Assembly: GCA_021737145.1 (NCBI GenBank)
Contig: JAIPEN010000002.1
Span: 124,001-188,000, forward strand
Origin: Desulfarculaceae bacterium
GTDB lineage: Bacteria > Desulfobacterota > Desulfarculia > Desulfarculales > Desulfarculaceae
DNA: 64,000 bases
Reading direction: 5' to 3'
Made by a program: the position numbers and the translations under genes. Under the pieces are notes generated by a model. It made no database searches. It was not told the origin of the DNA and saw nothing but the letters and a program-made list of their open reading frames with translations. Position 1 is the stretch's first letter, and every line of letters starts with the position of its first letter. Of the stretch, positions 24,794 through 33,315 are shown piece by piece.

Positions 24794-25510
24794 ATGATCA
24801 TCGTTAGGCTGCTTCTCACTCTCGGAATCCTCCTGGCCCCCCTGAGCGCCTCGGCCGACACCATGGCCTTTTTCTCCTTCGGGGTTTCGGGCCAGGACTA
24901 CGGCACCGGCTACATCTCCCACAAGGGCAACTACGTGCACAACGGCTCCATGGTCAACACCGCCAGCCTGGCCAAGGACGGGGTGGTGGGGCGCATGGCC
25001 GGGTTCTCGGACTTCAGCATTTACGACGCCATCGGCACCAGCATCCAGGCGGGCAACAGCTACGACGTGCTGGAGGACTTCTCCTTCCTGTACTTCGACG
25101 ACCTGCGCTTGTACAACATCCTGCCCGACGACCCATATTTCGACTACCGCCGCAACATCGGCTACAGCGCGCCGCTCACCCTGAGCAGCATCAGCTTCAG
25201 CGGGGACGGCAAGAACATGACCTTGTCGGGCTCCCTGGCCAATTGGATCACCAGCTCCGACGCCTTTGACTCCGAGGTGATGAACCTCATCACCAGCAAC
25301 GACCCGGCCGAGTTCACCCTGGTGATAGCGGCCGACACCTCCATCGTGGATTTCCTCAACTCCAAAAAGGGCGGCAAGCTCTCCACCTGGGTGGAGTCGG
25401 GCACGGTCAGCGTGGGCGGCGGAGCGTCCACCCCCGAACCGTCCACCCTTTTGCTGGTGGGCTCGCTCATGCCCCTGGGCTGGGCCCTGCGCCGCCGCCT
25501 GGGCCTCTGA
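24794..25510 (+). CDS. PEP-CTERM sorting domain protein
   Basis: The 238-residue precursor has a signal peptide (IIVRLLLTLGILLAPLSASA) and ends with a PEP-CTERM tripartite signal: TPEPSTLLLVG, a short hydrophobic helix, and the basic tail RRRLGL. Such proteins are exported, cut by exosortase and attached or released at the cell surface, often together with exopolysaccharide. The mature domain is rich in Gly, Ser, Asp and aromatic residues without Cys and is predicted beta-rich. The start at MIIVRLL is taken because it begins the signal peptide. No exosortase (epsH/xrtA) gene lies in this window. A strong -10 promoter is placed just upstream. Confidence 0.85.
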   Translation: MIIVRLLLTLGILLAPLSASADTMAFFSFGVSGQDYGTGYISHKGNYVHNGSMVNTASLAKDGVVGRMAGFSDFSIYDAIGTSIQAGNSYDVLEDFSFLYFDDLRLYNILPDDPYFDYRRNIGYSAPLTLSSISFSGDGKNMTLSGSLANWITSSDAFDSEVMNLITSNDPAEFTLVIAADTSIVDFLNSKKGGKLSTWVESGTVSVGGGASTPEPSTLLLVGSLMPLGWALRRRLGL

Positions 25511-25662
25511 GCCGGGCCGGTTTCCCTCTCCGGGCGGCCTTCCCGGCTGCCCGCAAAACTTGCGCCAGGGCCCCCCAACCACTAATATTGAGTTCGTAGG
25601 CTTAATTTAATAATCCCATTTCAATTTCATGAAGCGGGGGTTGCCCGCGGGCGAGGTGCGCA

Positions 25663-26070
25663 ATGAAAATCAAGCGGCTGGCGCATATCGGGGTGGCGGT
25701 CAAGGATTTGGACGATGTGGCCAAGGTTTACACCGACATGCTGCCCCTGGAGATGACCTCCACCGATATGGTGGGCGAGCTCCAGACCGGCTTCATCCCC
25801 GTGGGCGAGACCAACGTGGAGCTGGTGATGAGCACCACTCCCGACGGCATCATGAGCAAATACGTGGAAAAACGCGGCGAGGGCATCCACCACCTGGCCT
25901 TTGAGGTGGAAGACATCGACCAGGCGGTGGCCGAGCTCAAGGACAAGGGCGTGCCCTTGACCAGCGACGAGGCCAAGCCCGGCGCCCATGGCAGCAAGGT
26001 GGTGTTTTTGCACCCCAAAGCCACCCACGGCGTTTTGATAGAGCTGGTGGAGTACCCCGAGGGCCACTAG
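25663..26070 (+). CDS. mce: methylmalonyl-CoA epimerase
   Basis: The enzyme interconverts (2S)- and (2R)-methylmalonyl-CoA in propionate and branched-chain degradation and in succinate-propionate metabolism. The 135-residue product has the vicinal-oxygen-chelate fold with metal-ligand histidines in RLAHIGVAV (H8) and GEGIHHLAFEV and the ligand glutamate in LIELVEY near the C-terminus. The length is standard. A weak GAGG lies before the start. nifU follows 27 bases downstream; there is no mutase or carboxylase gene in the window, so the location beside the Fe-S genes looks accidental or lineage-specific. Confidence 0.92.
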   Translation: MKIKRLAHIGVAVKDLDDVAKVYTDMLPLEMTSTDMVGELQTGFIPVGETNVELVMSTTPDGIMSKYVEKRGEGIHHLAFEVEDIDQAVAELKDKGVPLTSDEAKPGAHGSKVVFLHPKATHGVLIELVEYPEGH

Positions 26071-26097
26071 ACCCCAAACAACAGCGGAGAGCAGTTA

Positions 26098-26949
26098 ATG
26101 TGGGAATACACCGACAAGGTTAAGAAGTACTTCACCGAGCCGGTCAACGTGGGCGAGGTGGAAAACCCCGACGGGGTGGGCGAGGTGGGCTCCTTGGCCT
26201 GCGGTGACGCGCTCAAGCTCACCTTCAAGCTGGGCGAGGACGGCAAGATCGCCGACGCCAAGTTCCAGACCTTCGGCTGTGCCAGCGCCATCGCCTCTTC
26301 CAGCGCCCTGACCGAGCTGGTCAAGGGCATGACCCTGGAGGAGGCCGAGAAGCTGACCAACAAGGACATCGCCGACTTCCTGGGCGGCCTGCCCAAGGAA
26401 AAGATGCACTGCTCGGTCATGGGCGAGGAAGCCCTGCAAGCGGCCATCCGCAACTACCGGGGCCTGGAGCCCCTGCCCCAGGCCGAGGGCGAGGTGGTCT
26501 GTCAGTGCTTCGGGGTCACCGATCAGGAGATCGAAAAGGTAGCCCGCACCAACGATCTGCACTCCGTCGAGGAGATCACCAACTACACCAAGGCCGGCGG
26601 CGGCTGCGGCGAGTGCGTCGACAAGATCCAGGCCATCCTGGACCGGGTGTGGGAGACCACGCCCAAGCCGGTGGAGGTCACCCCGCCGGCGGCCAAGAAA
26701 AAGCCCCTGACCAACATCCAGAAGATGAAGCTCATCGAGGAGACCCTGGAGCGCGAGGTGCGCCCGGCCCTCAAGGCCGACGGCGGCGACATCGAGCTCA
26801 TCGACATCGACGGCGACAACGTGCTGGTCAGCCTGCGGGGGCGCTGCTCCTCCTGCGCGGCCAGCGCGGCCACCCTGGGGCAGTTCGTGCAAAGCAAGCT
26901 CCGCGAGTTCGTCAGCGACGACCTCAAGGTGCAGGAGGTGAAGCCGTGA
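26098..26949 (+). CDS. nifU: iron-sulfur cluster scaffold NifU, full three-domain form
   Basis: NifU assembles Fe-S clusters on sulfur delivered by NifS. The 283-residue protein contains all three domains: an N-terminal IscU-like scaffold (C35, C61, C105), a central [2Fe-2S] domain (C135, C137, C170, C173 in VCQCFG and GGGCGECV) and a C-terminal Nfu domain (C250, C253 in CSSC). Such full NifU proteins occur outside nitrogen fixers in many anaerobes and serve general Fe-S assembly. No nif structural gene is in the window. The nifS GTG start overlaps the nifU stop by four bases, so translation is coupled. Confidence 0.94.
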   Translation: MWEYTDKVKKYFTEPVNVGEVENPDGVGEVGSLACGDALKLTFKLGEDGKIADAKFQTFGCASAIASSSALTELVKGMTLEEAEKLTNKDIADFLGGLPKEKMHCSVMGEEALQAAIRNYRGLEPLPQAEGEVVCQCFGVTDQEIEKVARTNDLHSVEEITNYTKAGGGCGECVDKIQAILDRVWETTPKPVEVTPPAAKKKPLTNIQKMKLIEETLEREVRPALKADGGDIELIDIDGDNVLVSLRGRCSSCAASAATLGQFVQSKLREFVSDDLKVQEVKP

Positions 26950-28151
26950 GCGGCGAACGCGTAATCTACATGGACAACAACGCCACCAGCCAGGTGGCGC
27001 CCGAGGTGGTGGCGGCCATGCTGCCCTTTTTCGCCGAGAGATACGGCAACCCCAGCTCCATGCACAACTTCGGGGGCCAGGTGGCGGCCAAGGTGGACGC
27101 GGCCCGCGCCCAGGTGGCCGAGTTGCTGGGGGCCTCGCCCGAGGAGATCGTGTTCACCTCCTGCGGCACCGAGAGCGACAACACCGCCATCAGCAGCGCC
27201 CTGGCCAGCCAGCCGGGCAAGCGCCACATCGTCACCACCCGGGTGGAGCACCCCGCGGTGCTCAACACCTGCCAGAGCCTGGCCACCCAGGGCTATGACG
27301 TGACCTTCCTCAAGGTGGACCGCCAGGGCAACCTGGATTTGGAGGCGCTGGCCGAGGCCATCCGCGAGGACACCGCCCTGGTCAGCGTGATGTGGGCCAA
27401 CAACGAGACCGGGGTTGTCTTCCCGGCCGAGGAGATCGCCGAGATCTGCGCGGCCAAGGGAGTGCTGTTCCACACCGACGCGGTGCAGGCGGTGGGCAAG
27501 GTGCCCATGAACCTGAGCAACACCGCCATCAGCATGCTGGCCCTGAGCGGCCACAAGCTGCACGCCCCCAAGGGCATCGGGGTGCTCTATGTCCGCAAGG
27601 GCACCCCCTTCGTGCCCTTCATGAAGGGCGGGCACCAGGAGCACGGCCGCCGGGCGGGCACCGAGAACGTGCCCTACATCATCGGCATGGGCGCGGCCGC
27701 CCAGTTGGCCGCCCAGTACCTGGAAGAAGAGAACACCCGGGTGCGGGCCCTGCGCGACCGTTTGGAGGCGGGCCTGTTGGAGGTCGAGGCCACCATGGTC
27801 AACGGTGACCTGGAACGCCGCCTGCCCAACACCAGCTCGGTCTCTTTTGAGTACGTGGAGGGCGAATCCATCCTGTTGCACCTGTCCTCCCAGGGCATCT
27901 GCGCCTCTTCGGGCAGCGCCTGCACCTCGGGCTCCCTGGAGCCCAGCCACGTGCTCAGGGCCATGGGCGTGCCCTTTACCGCGGCCCACGGCTCCATCCG
28001 CTTCTCTTTGAGCATCTACAATACCGATGAGGACGTGGATCACGTGCTGGAGCACATGCCCGGCATCATCGAGCAGCTCCGGACCATGAGCCCCTTCTGG
28101 TCCAAGTACCAGCAGACCAAATGCGCCACCCCGGGGTATGTGGAGCCGTAA
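26946..28151 (+). CDS. nifS: cysteine desulfurase NifS
   Basis: NifS removes sulfur from cysteine using PLP and hands it to NifU. The 401-residue product (GTG start; an ATG eight codons later is the alternative) has the PLP lysine K204 in SGHKLHAPKG and the active-site cysteine C326 in SSGSACTSGS, and YMDNNATS near the N-terminus. These features place it in the NifS/IscS class I group. It overlaps nifU by four bases. The TIM-barrel gene follows 11 bases downstream, so the transcript may continue into it. Confidence 0.95.
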   Translation: MSGERVIYMDNNATSQVAPEVVAAMLPFFAERYGNPSSMHNFGGQVAAKVDAARAQVAELLGASPEEIVFTSCGTESDNTAISSALASQPGKRHIVTTRVEHPAVLNTCQSLATQGYDVTFLKVDRQGNLDLEALAEAIREDTALVSVMWANNETGVVFPAEEIAEICAAKGVLFHTDAVQAVGKVPMNLSNTAISMLALSGHKLHAPKGIGVLYVRKGTPFVPFMKGGHQEHGRRAGTENVPYIIGMGAAAQLAAQYLEEENTRVRALRDRLEAGLLEVEATMVNGDLERRLPNTSSVSFEYVEGESILLHLSSQGICASSGSACTSGSLEPSHVLRAMGVPFTAAHGSIRFSLSIYNTDEDVDHVLEHMPGIIEQLRTMSPFWSKYQQTKCATPGYVEP

Positions 28152-28162
28152 ACACCTTTCTT

Positions 28163-29143
28163 GTGAGCGACCTCAGCGAAACACAGCTTGCCATCTCCAC
28201 GGTCTGGGCCAAGGCCCGGGCCGGGGAGGCGGCCAAGTACGGCCACGGGGCCGAGGCCAAGGCGGTCCTGGCCGCCATGGACCAGATCGGCCTGAGCCGC
28301 ATCGAGCTGGAATACCGCCTGCCCGGGCCGGTGGTCGAGCTTCTGCTGCCCGAGTTCGCCGCCCGGGGTTGGCAAGTGATCAGCCTGCACAACTTCGTGC
28401 CCCTGCCGGCGGGGGTTCCCCGCGAAAAGGCATCGGGCGACCTGTTCAGCCTGGCCTCCTTGGACCGCGAGGAGCGCCGGCTGGCCGTCACCCACACCGA
28501 GCGCACCATGGAGCTGGCCAGCGACCTGGAGGCCACCGGCGTGGTGCTGCACCTGGGCGAGGTGGACGAGGCCCGCGACAAGGGCATCACCGCCGCGGCG
28601 GCCAAGGCCGGGGGCATGACCCCCGAGATGGCCGATCACCTGGAGCTCAGGGCGGCCGTTGCCCCGCGCCACCTGGACGCGGTGAGCTTTTCCCTGGAGC
28701 GCCTGGCCCCCCGGGCCGAGGCCCTGGGGGTGCGCCTGGGCCTGGAGAACCGCTTCCACGCCTTCCAGGTGCCCAGCTTCGAGGAGACCGGCATTTTGCT
28801 GGAGCGCTTCAGCGGCGCGCCCATTGGCCTGTGGTACGACTGCGGCCACGCCTGGGTGCAGGAGCTGGCCGGCCTGGAACCGGCCTCCCGTTGGCTGGAG
28901 AGCTACGGCTCCACCCTGGTGGGTTGCCACCTGCACGACGCCAAGGGGCACCAGGACCACCAGGCCCCGGGCCAGGGGGAGATGGACTGGCCCGCCCTGA
29001 CCAGGGCCCTGGCCGGCTCGCCCTGCAAGGTGTTGGAGGTGGCGCCCCAGGACGACCCCGGCCCCCTGAAGGAGGGCGCGGCCCTGCTGGCCGAAATGTT
29101 CGCGCGGGACAAAAATCAGCAAGAGCAAAGGGGGGCGGCATGA
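28163..29143 (+). CDS. sugar phosphate isomerase/epimerase-like TIM-barrel protein
   Basis: The 326-residue protein has the AP-endonuclease-2/xylose-isomerase TIM-barrel pattern: an N-terminal strand ISTVWAKARAGEAAK, central LRLGLENRFHA and GLWYDCGHA, and SYGSTLVGCHLHDAKG carrying metal-binding His and Asp. Members act as isomerases, epimerases or endonuclease IV-like enzymes with a divalent metal. Substrate is unknown. GTG at 28163 is a tentative start; the ribosome site is weak, and the frame is open further left into the nifS end. Its stop overlaps the start of the isochorismatase-fold gene (ATGA). Confidence 0.72.
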   Translation: MSDLSETQLAISTVWAKARAGEAAKYGHGAEAKAVLAAMDQIGLSRIELEYRLPGPVVELLLPEFAARGWQVISLHNFVPLPAGVPREKASGDLFSLASLDREERRLAVTHTERTMELASDLEATGVVLHLGEVDEARDKGITAAAAKAGGMTPEMADHLELRAAVAPRHLDAVSFSLERLAPRAEALGVRLGLENRFHAFQVPSFEETGILLERFSGAPIGLWYDCGHAWVQELAGLEPASRWLESYGSTLVGCHLHDAKGHQDHQAPGQGEMDWPALTRALAGSPCKVLEVAPQDDPGPLKEGAALLAEMFARDKNQQEQRGAA

Positions 29144-29694
29144 AGACCGCGGTGGTGGTGGTGGACATGGTCAAGGACAACCTGGAGTCCTCAAAGCACG
29201 GGGGCGTGGCCACCCAGGGCAAGGCCATCGTGCCCGCGGTGAACCGCCTCACCGCCGGGGCGCGGGAGAGGGGCTGGCCGGTGTTCTTTGCCACGGACAG
29301 CTTTCTGCCCGGCGATCCCCTGTTCCGGGGACGTATGAAGGACCACAGCCTCAGGGGCACCGAGGGGGCCGAGGTCAGCGCCCTGCTGGACCAGGGCCCG
29401 GACGACGTGTGGCTGCCCAAGCGCCGCATGAGCGCCTTTTTCAAGACCGATTTGGACCAGACCTTGCGCCTGTGGCAGGTGGAGCGGGTGGCCGCCTGCG
29501 GCTTGATGACCCCCTACTGCGTGCTCACCACCGCCCTGGACGCCATCTGCCACGACTTTTACGCGGTGATGGTGGACGACGCCACCACCGCGGTGAGCGA
29601 CCAGGCCCACCAGAGCTGCCTGGACCTCTACCGCAAAAGCCCGCTCCGGCCCCTGCTCACCGTGCAGACCGTGGACGAGCTGCTGGCGGGCTGA
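29140..29694 (+). CDS. isochorismatase-fold cysteine hydrolase
   Basis: The 184-residue protein belongs to the isochorismatase-like hydrolases (nicotinamidase, ureidoacrylate or N-carbamoylsarcosine amidohydrolases). It has the catalytic aspartate D9 in VVVDMVKDN, the lysine K94 in LPKRRMSAF and the nucleophile cysteine C127 in LMTPYCVLTTALDA. The segments around the cysteine fit family members, but substrate-specific residues cannot be named. The start overlaps the end of the TIM-barrel gene and the next methyltransferase starts five bases after its stop, so the three genes likely form one transcription unit. Confidence 0.87.
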   Translation: MKTAVVVVDMVKDNLESSKHGGVATQGKAIVPAVNRLTAGARERGWPVFFATDSFLPGDPLFRGRMKDHSLRGTEGAEVSALLDQGPDDVWLPKRRMSAFFKTDLDQTLRLWQVERVAACGLMTPYCVLTTALDAICHDFYAVMVDDATTAVSDQAHQSCLDLYRKSPLRPLLTVQTVDELLAG

Positions 29695-29699
29695 TCTTG

Positions 29700-30539
29700 A
29701 TGTTCTCCGACCTGCAAGCCATCAGCCAGCGCCCCGCGCCCTGGGAGCGCTACACCGCCGAGCTGCTCTGGGCCGACCCCTGGATCTCGGGCCAGATGCT
29801 GGCCTTTCACCTGGACCCGGCGCATGACCTCTCCTCGCGGGGCGGCGACTTCATCCCCCGGGCCACGGCCTGGATGACCGAGCGCTTTTGCCTGGGGCCG
29901 GGCAAGGCGGTGGGGGACTTCGGCTGCGGGCCGGGGCTCTATGCCCAGGGCCTGGCCGCCAGCGGGGCCTCGGTCACGGGCATCGACTTCTCGCCGCGCT
30001 CCATCGCCCACGCCAGGGAGCAGGCCGGCGGCCTGGGCCTGGACATCGACTATTGCTGCTCGAACTACCTGGAGTTCCAGGCCGGGGACGGCTTTGACCT
30101 GATCCTGCTGATCTACGGCGACTACTGCGCCCTGAGCCCGGCCCAGCGGGCCGAGCTGCTGGTCAAGTTTTACCAGGCCCTCAAGCCGGGCGGCGCGCTG
30201 CTCATGGACGTGTTCTCCACCCGGCGCTTTGCCGGCCTGGCCGAGGCGGCGTCATACCAGGCCTTTCCCGAGGGCGGCTTCTGGGCCCAGGGGCCGCACT
30301 ACCTGTTCAGCAACACCTTCCTGTATGCCGACCAAAGCCTGTCCCTGGACAAATACCTCGTGGTGGAGCCCGAGAGGCAACGCGAGGTTTACAATTGGCT
30401 AAAGCACTTCGATCCTTCGGGCCTCGCCTCCGAACTGGCCGCCTCCGGCCTGGCCGTGGAGCAGACCCTGGGCAGCGTGGCCGGCGATCCCTATGATCCC
30501 GCGTCAGACGAGTTCGCGGTGATCGCCCAGGCCGCCTGA
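29700..30539 (+). CDS. class I SAM-dependent methyltransferase
   Basis: The 279-residue protein has a Rossmann methyltransferase domain with motif I VGDFGCGPGLYAQGLA, the acidic residue in VTGIDFS and motif III region KPGGALLMDVFS. The N-terminal 50 residues (RPAPWERYTAELLWADPWIS) and C-terminal block with a large aromatic insertion (YLFSNTFLYADQSLSLDKYLV) are typical of a subgroup often annotated only as methyltransferase. It is the last gene in the unit that begins with the TIM-barrel protein; a hairpin terminator follows. Substrate unknown. Confidence 0.85.
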   Translation: MFSDLQAISQRPAPWERYTAELLWADPWISGQMLAFHLDPAHDLSSRGGDFIPRATAWMTERFCLGPGKAVGDFGCGPGLYAQGLAASGASVTGIDFSPRSIAHAREQAGGLGLDIDYCCSNYLEFQAGDGFDLILLIYGDYCALSPAQRAELLVKFYQALKPGGALLMDVFSTRRFAGLAEAASYQAFPEGGFWAQGPHYLFSNTFLYADQSLSLDKYLVVEPERQREVYNWLKHFDPSGLASELAASGLAVEQTLGSVAGDPYDPASDEFAVIAQAA

Positions 30540-30566
30540 TCCTCTCCACCCCATGGGCGCAAAAAA

Positions 30567-30593
30567 GCCCCCGCCCGGGTGGGCGGAGGCTTT
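30567..30593. terminator. bidirectional terminator between methyltransferase and hbd
   Basis: A stem GCCCCCGCCC / GGGCGGAGGC (30567-30576 and 30581-30590, one mismatch) is flanked by TTT on the right and by six A residues on the left. It can end the rightward methyltransferase transcript and the leftward dehydrogenase transcript, whose genes converge here. Confidence 0.75.
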
Positions 30594-30616
30594 AAGGCCT
30601 TGCGTTCAGGCCGCGG

Positions 30617-31480
30617 CTACTTGTTGTAGTCGTACCAGCCGGCGCCGCTCTTGCGGCCCAGACGGCCCGCGCGGATCTGGTTCTTCATGTTGGTGGGCAC
30701 TTCCCACTTCAGCTCCTTGTTCAGCTCCTGGGCGAAGTAGTCGGCCACGAACTTGCAGATGTCCACGCCGGTGAAGTCCATCAGCTCGAAGGGGCCCATG
30801 GGGTAGTTCAGGCCCAGCTTGACCGCCTTGTCGATGTCCTCCTTGGAGGCCACGCCCTCTTGCAGCATGCGGGCCGCCTCCACCATGTGGGGGATCATCA
30901 GCCGGTTGACGATGAAGCCCGGGCTGTCCACCATCACCTCCACCGTCTCCTTGCCCATCTTCTGGGCCAGCTCGGTGGTCACGGCCACGGTCTGGTCGTT
31001 GGTGGCCTGGCCCCGGATGATCTCGCACAGGCGCATGATCTGGGCGGGGTTGAAGAAGTGCATGCCCACCACCTGGTCCGGGCGCTTGGTGGCCGCGGCG
31101 ATCAGGGTGATGCTCATGGAGCTGGTGTTGGTGGCCAGGATCACCTCGGGACGGCAAACCTCGTCCAGCTCGCCGTACACGCTCTTTTTCAGGTCCAGGT
31201 CCTCGATCACCGCCTCGATGATGAAGTCGGCCGCGGCCAACTCGCCCATGTCGGTGGTGCCCTTGATGCGGCCCAAAACCTCGGCCTTGGCCTCGGGGGT
31301 CACCTTGCCGCGCTCCACGCCCTTGGACAGGAACTTGTCGATGGCGCCCAAACCGCGCTCCACGAACTCGTCCTTGATGTCGCGCATAATAACCGAAGCC
31401 CCGGTCTGAGCGGCCAACTGGGCGATGCCGTTGCCCATGGTGCCGGCGCCCACCACGCCGATAGTCTTGATTTCGCTCAT
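30617..31480 (-). CDS. 3-hydroxyacyl-CoA (3-hydroxybutyryl-CoA) dehydrogenase
   Basis: The 287-residue enzyme oxidises (S)-3-hydroxyacyl-CoA with NAD(P) or runs in the reverse direction in butyrate-type metabolism. It has the dinucleotide motif GAGTMGNGIAQ (residues 11-21), MHFFNP with the catalytic histidine, and the second-domain block PGFIVNRLMIPHMVEAA with G-x-N-R. The length and the single-domain pair fit the Hbd/PaaH class. GGAGG lies before the ATG in an ideal position. No thiolase or crotonase is adjacent, so the pathway direction remains open. Confidence 0.92.
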   Translation of the reverse strand: MSEIKTIGVVGAGTMGNGIAQLAAQTGASVIMRDIKDEFVERGLGAIDKFLSKGVERGKVTPEAKAEVLGRIKGTTDMGELAAADFIIEAVIEDLDLKKSVYGELDEVCRPEVILATNTSSMSITLIAAATKRPDQVVGMHFFNPAQIMRLCEIIRGQATNDQTVAVTTELAQKMGKETVEVMVDSPGFIVNRLMIPHMVEAARMLQEGVASKEDIDKAVKLGLNYPMGPFELMDFTGVDICKFVADYFAQELNKELKWEVPTNMKNQIRAGRLGRKSGAGWYDYNK

Positions 31481-31579
31481 TAATCCCTCCTCATCACAAA
31501 ATGGTCTCGGCGGTACCCGCCTTTGATCGCGGCGCGCCCCGGGGGCCCTCCTGCGGCTGGCGGTTCCGGAAGGGCGCAG

Positions 31580-33103
31580 CTAGTCCTTGGATTCGCGGTA
31601 TATCTTAGCGAATTCGACGTGAATGTCTAGAAATGCTTCAAGCACCCGGGGATCGAACCAGTGGGGGCGCAGGCGATGGTCGCCCTCGCGGATCACCTTC
31701 ACCGACTCCTCGTGGCTGTAGGGCAGCTTGTAATGGCGGGTGCTGCGCAGGGCGTCGTACACGTCGGCCATCATGCTGATGCGCCCCGACAGGGGAATCT
31801 CCTCGCCGGCCAGCCCCTGGGGATAACCGCTGCCGTCCCAGTGCTCGTGGTGGTTCAGGGCCACCTCCCTGGCCATGGCCAGGCGGGGGTGGTCCCCCAG
31901 GATGCGCGCCCCGTAGAGGGTGTGCTTTTTGACCTCTTCCCACTCGCCCTGGGTGAGGGGGCCCGGCTTGCGCAGCACGTCCGGGTGCACGTGCAGCTTG
32001 CCCACGTCGTGCATCTGGGCGGCGTAGCCCAGCTCGGTGACCCAGGTCTCCTCGCGGCCCAGGGCCCGGCCCAGGGCCTCGGCGTAGCGCTTGACCCTTA
32101 CGATGTGATTGGCCGTGTCCTCGTCGTGCGACTCGGCCGCCCGGGCCAGGGACTCGATGGTGTAGAAAAAGGCCCGCTCCACCTCGCGCATCTGGCCGCT
32201 GATGGTCTTCATGAAAACATGGATGGTGGCCACCATGGCCGAAAGCACCTGGGCCTCGTAGTCGCTCACCGCCTTGTTGCAGTCAATGGCCAACACCGCC
32301 ACCGAGCCCGACTGGTAGGCCACCATGTTGTCCCGGGGCGGGGGCTCGTTCAGCCGCTCCCACAGGCCGGCCCCGGCCACCCGGCGGTGGCACTCGTCGT
32401 CGCGGTTGCAAAAAATGCTGGCCTGGCCCTGGAACATCGGCTCCACGGCCTCGTCGGGCAAGGAGGAGCCCAACTGCTGGTTGAGGATGATTTGCTCGCT
32501 GCGCTGGTAGCGCCAGGCCTCCCAGGCGCCGTCCTGGCCCTTGCTGAGCAGGATCACCCGCTCGGCCCGGTTGGTGGTGTTGGTCCCCGGACCCAGAAGA
32601 AACTCCATGAGCCCGCCCAGGCTTTGCTGGGGGTCGAAGCCGCGGGGGTCGAAACGCCGGAGCAGGGCGTTGGTGTAGGAGGCGATGTCGGCCATGGAGC
32701 GGTAGGCCCCCTCCAGCTCGTCGCCCAGCTCCTTTACCCTGAGCAGGGCCCGGGAGCGGGTCATGAGCTCCGAGGAGTTCACCGGCTTGGTCAAAAAGTC
32801 GTCGGCCCCCACGTCCAGGCCCTGGATCTTGTGATCCAGGTCGCCCAGACCGGTGACCATGATCACCGGGATGCGGCGGGTGGCGTCGTGCTGCTTGAGC
32901 TCACGGCAGATGTCATACCCGGTCAGGCCGGGCATCATCACGTCCAGGAGCACCAGGTCGGGCAGCTCGTGCCGGGCCATGTCCAGGGCCCGCCGGCTGT
33001 CGTCGGAGGTGAGCACCTCGGCCCCGTGGGCAGTGTAAAGATCTCCCAGAGCCTGGAGTATCTCCGGCTCATCGTCCACTATAAGGACGCGGCTATTCTG
33101 CAT
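31580..33103 (-). CDS. response regulator with HD-GYP cyclic-di-GMP phosphodiesterase domain
   Basis: The 507-residue protein has an N-terminal receiver domain with acidic residues D10/D11, phospho-acceptor D54 and K106. A central region of about 190 residues without clear family follows and shows GAF-like features (YQSGSVAVLAIDCN). A C-terminal HD-GYP domain carries the catalytic HD at 365-366 and GYP at 426-428. HD-GYP proteins hydrolyse cyclic di-GMP; phosphorylation would link it to a sensor kinase not present nearby. The start follows GGTGGAG by a few bases; an extension of nine codons upstream is rejected. Together with the diguanylate cyclase it makes the window contain both synthesis and breakdown of the messenger. 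Confidence 0.92.
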   Translation of the reverse strand: MQNSRVLIVDDEPEILQALGDLYTAHGAEVLTSDDSRRALDMARHELPDLVLLDVMMPGLTGYDICRELKQHDATRRIPVIMVTGLGDLDHKIQGLDVGADDFLTKPVNSSELMTRSRALLRVKELGDELEGAYRSMADIASYTNALLRRFDPRGFDPQQSLGGLMEFLLGPGTNTTNRAERVILLSKGQDGAWEAWRYQRSEQIILNQQLGSSLPDEAVEPMFQGQASIFCNRDDECHRRVAGAGLWERLNEPPPRDNMVAYQSGSVAVLAIDCNKAVSDYEAQVLSAMVATIHVFMKTISGQMREVERAFFYTIESLARAAESHDEDTANHIVRVKRYAEALGRALGREETWVTELGYAAQMHDVGKLHVHPDVLRKPGPLTQGEWEEVKKHTLYGARILGDHPRLAMAREVALNHHEHWDGSGYPQGLAGEEIPLSGRISMMADVYDALRSTRHYKLPYSHEESVKVIREGDHRLRPHWFDPRVLEAFLDIHVEFAKIYRESKD

Positions 33104-33250
33104 AATTCTCCACCCCGCCGCGCGGACCAACGGCGTGAAGTATTTGGAAGCCCTTTCCTAGCCATTCTAGGTGAGGCCGGAACCTCAGTCAAAATATTAA
33201 TGAGCTTATTTTACCTTTATTTGTGTATGTTTGCCTAGTCGTTGGCCGCG

Positions 33251-33279
33251 TTGACAGTCAAGGGGGGGTTTGTTAAGTT
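33251..33279 (+). promoter_or_regulatory. promoter of the SH3-domain gene
   Basis: Perfect TTGACA (33251-33256) is followed after 17 bases by TAAGTT (33274-33279), 36 bases before the start of the SH3-domain gene, which also has AAGGAG upstream. The DNA here is locally A/T-rich. Confidence 0.6.
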
Positions 33280-33315
33280 TTTGGTGTCTTGGAGCCCTGA
33301 AAGGAGCTTAATCAG

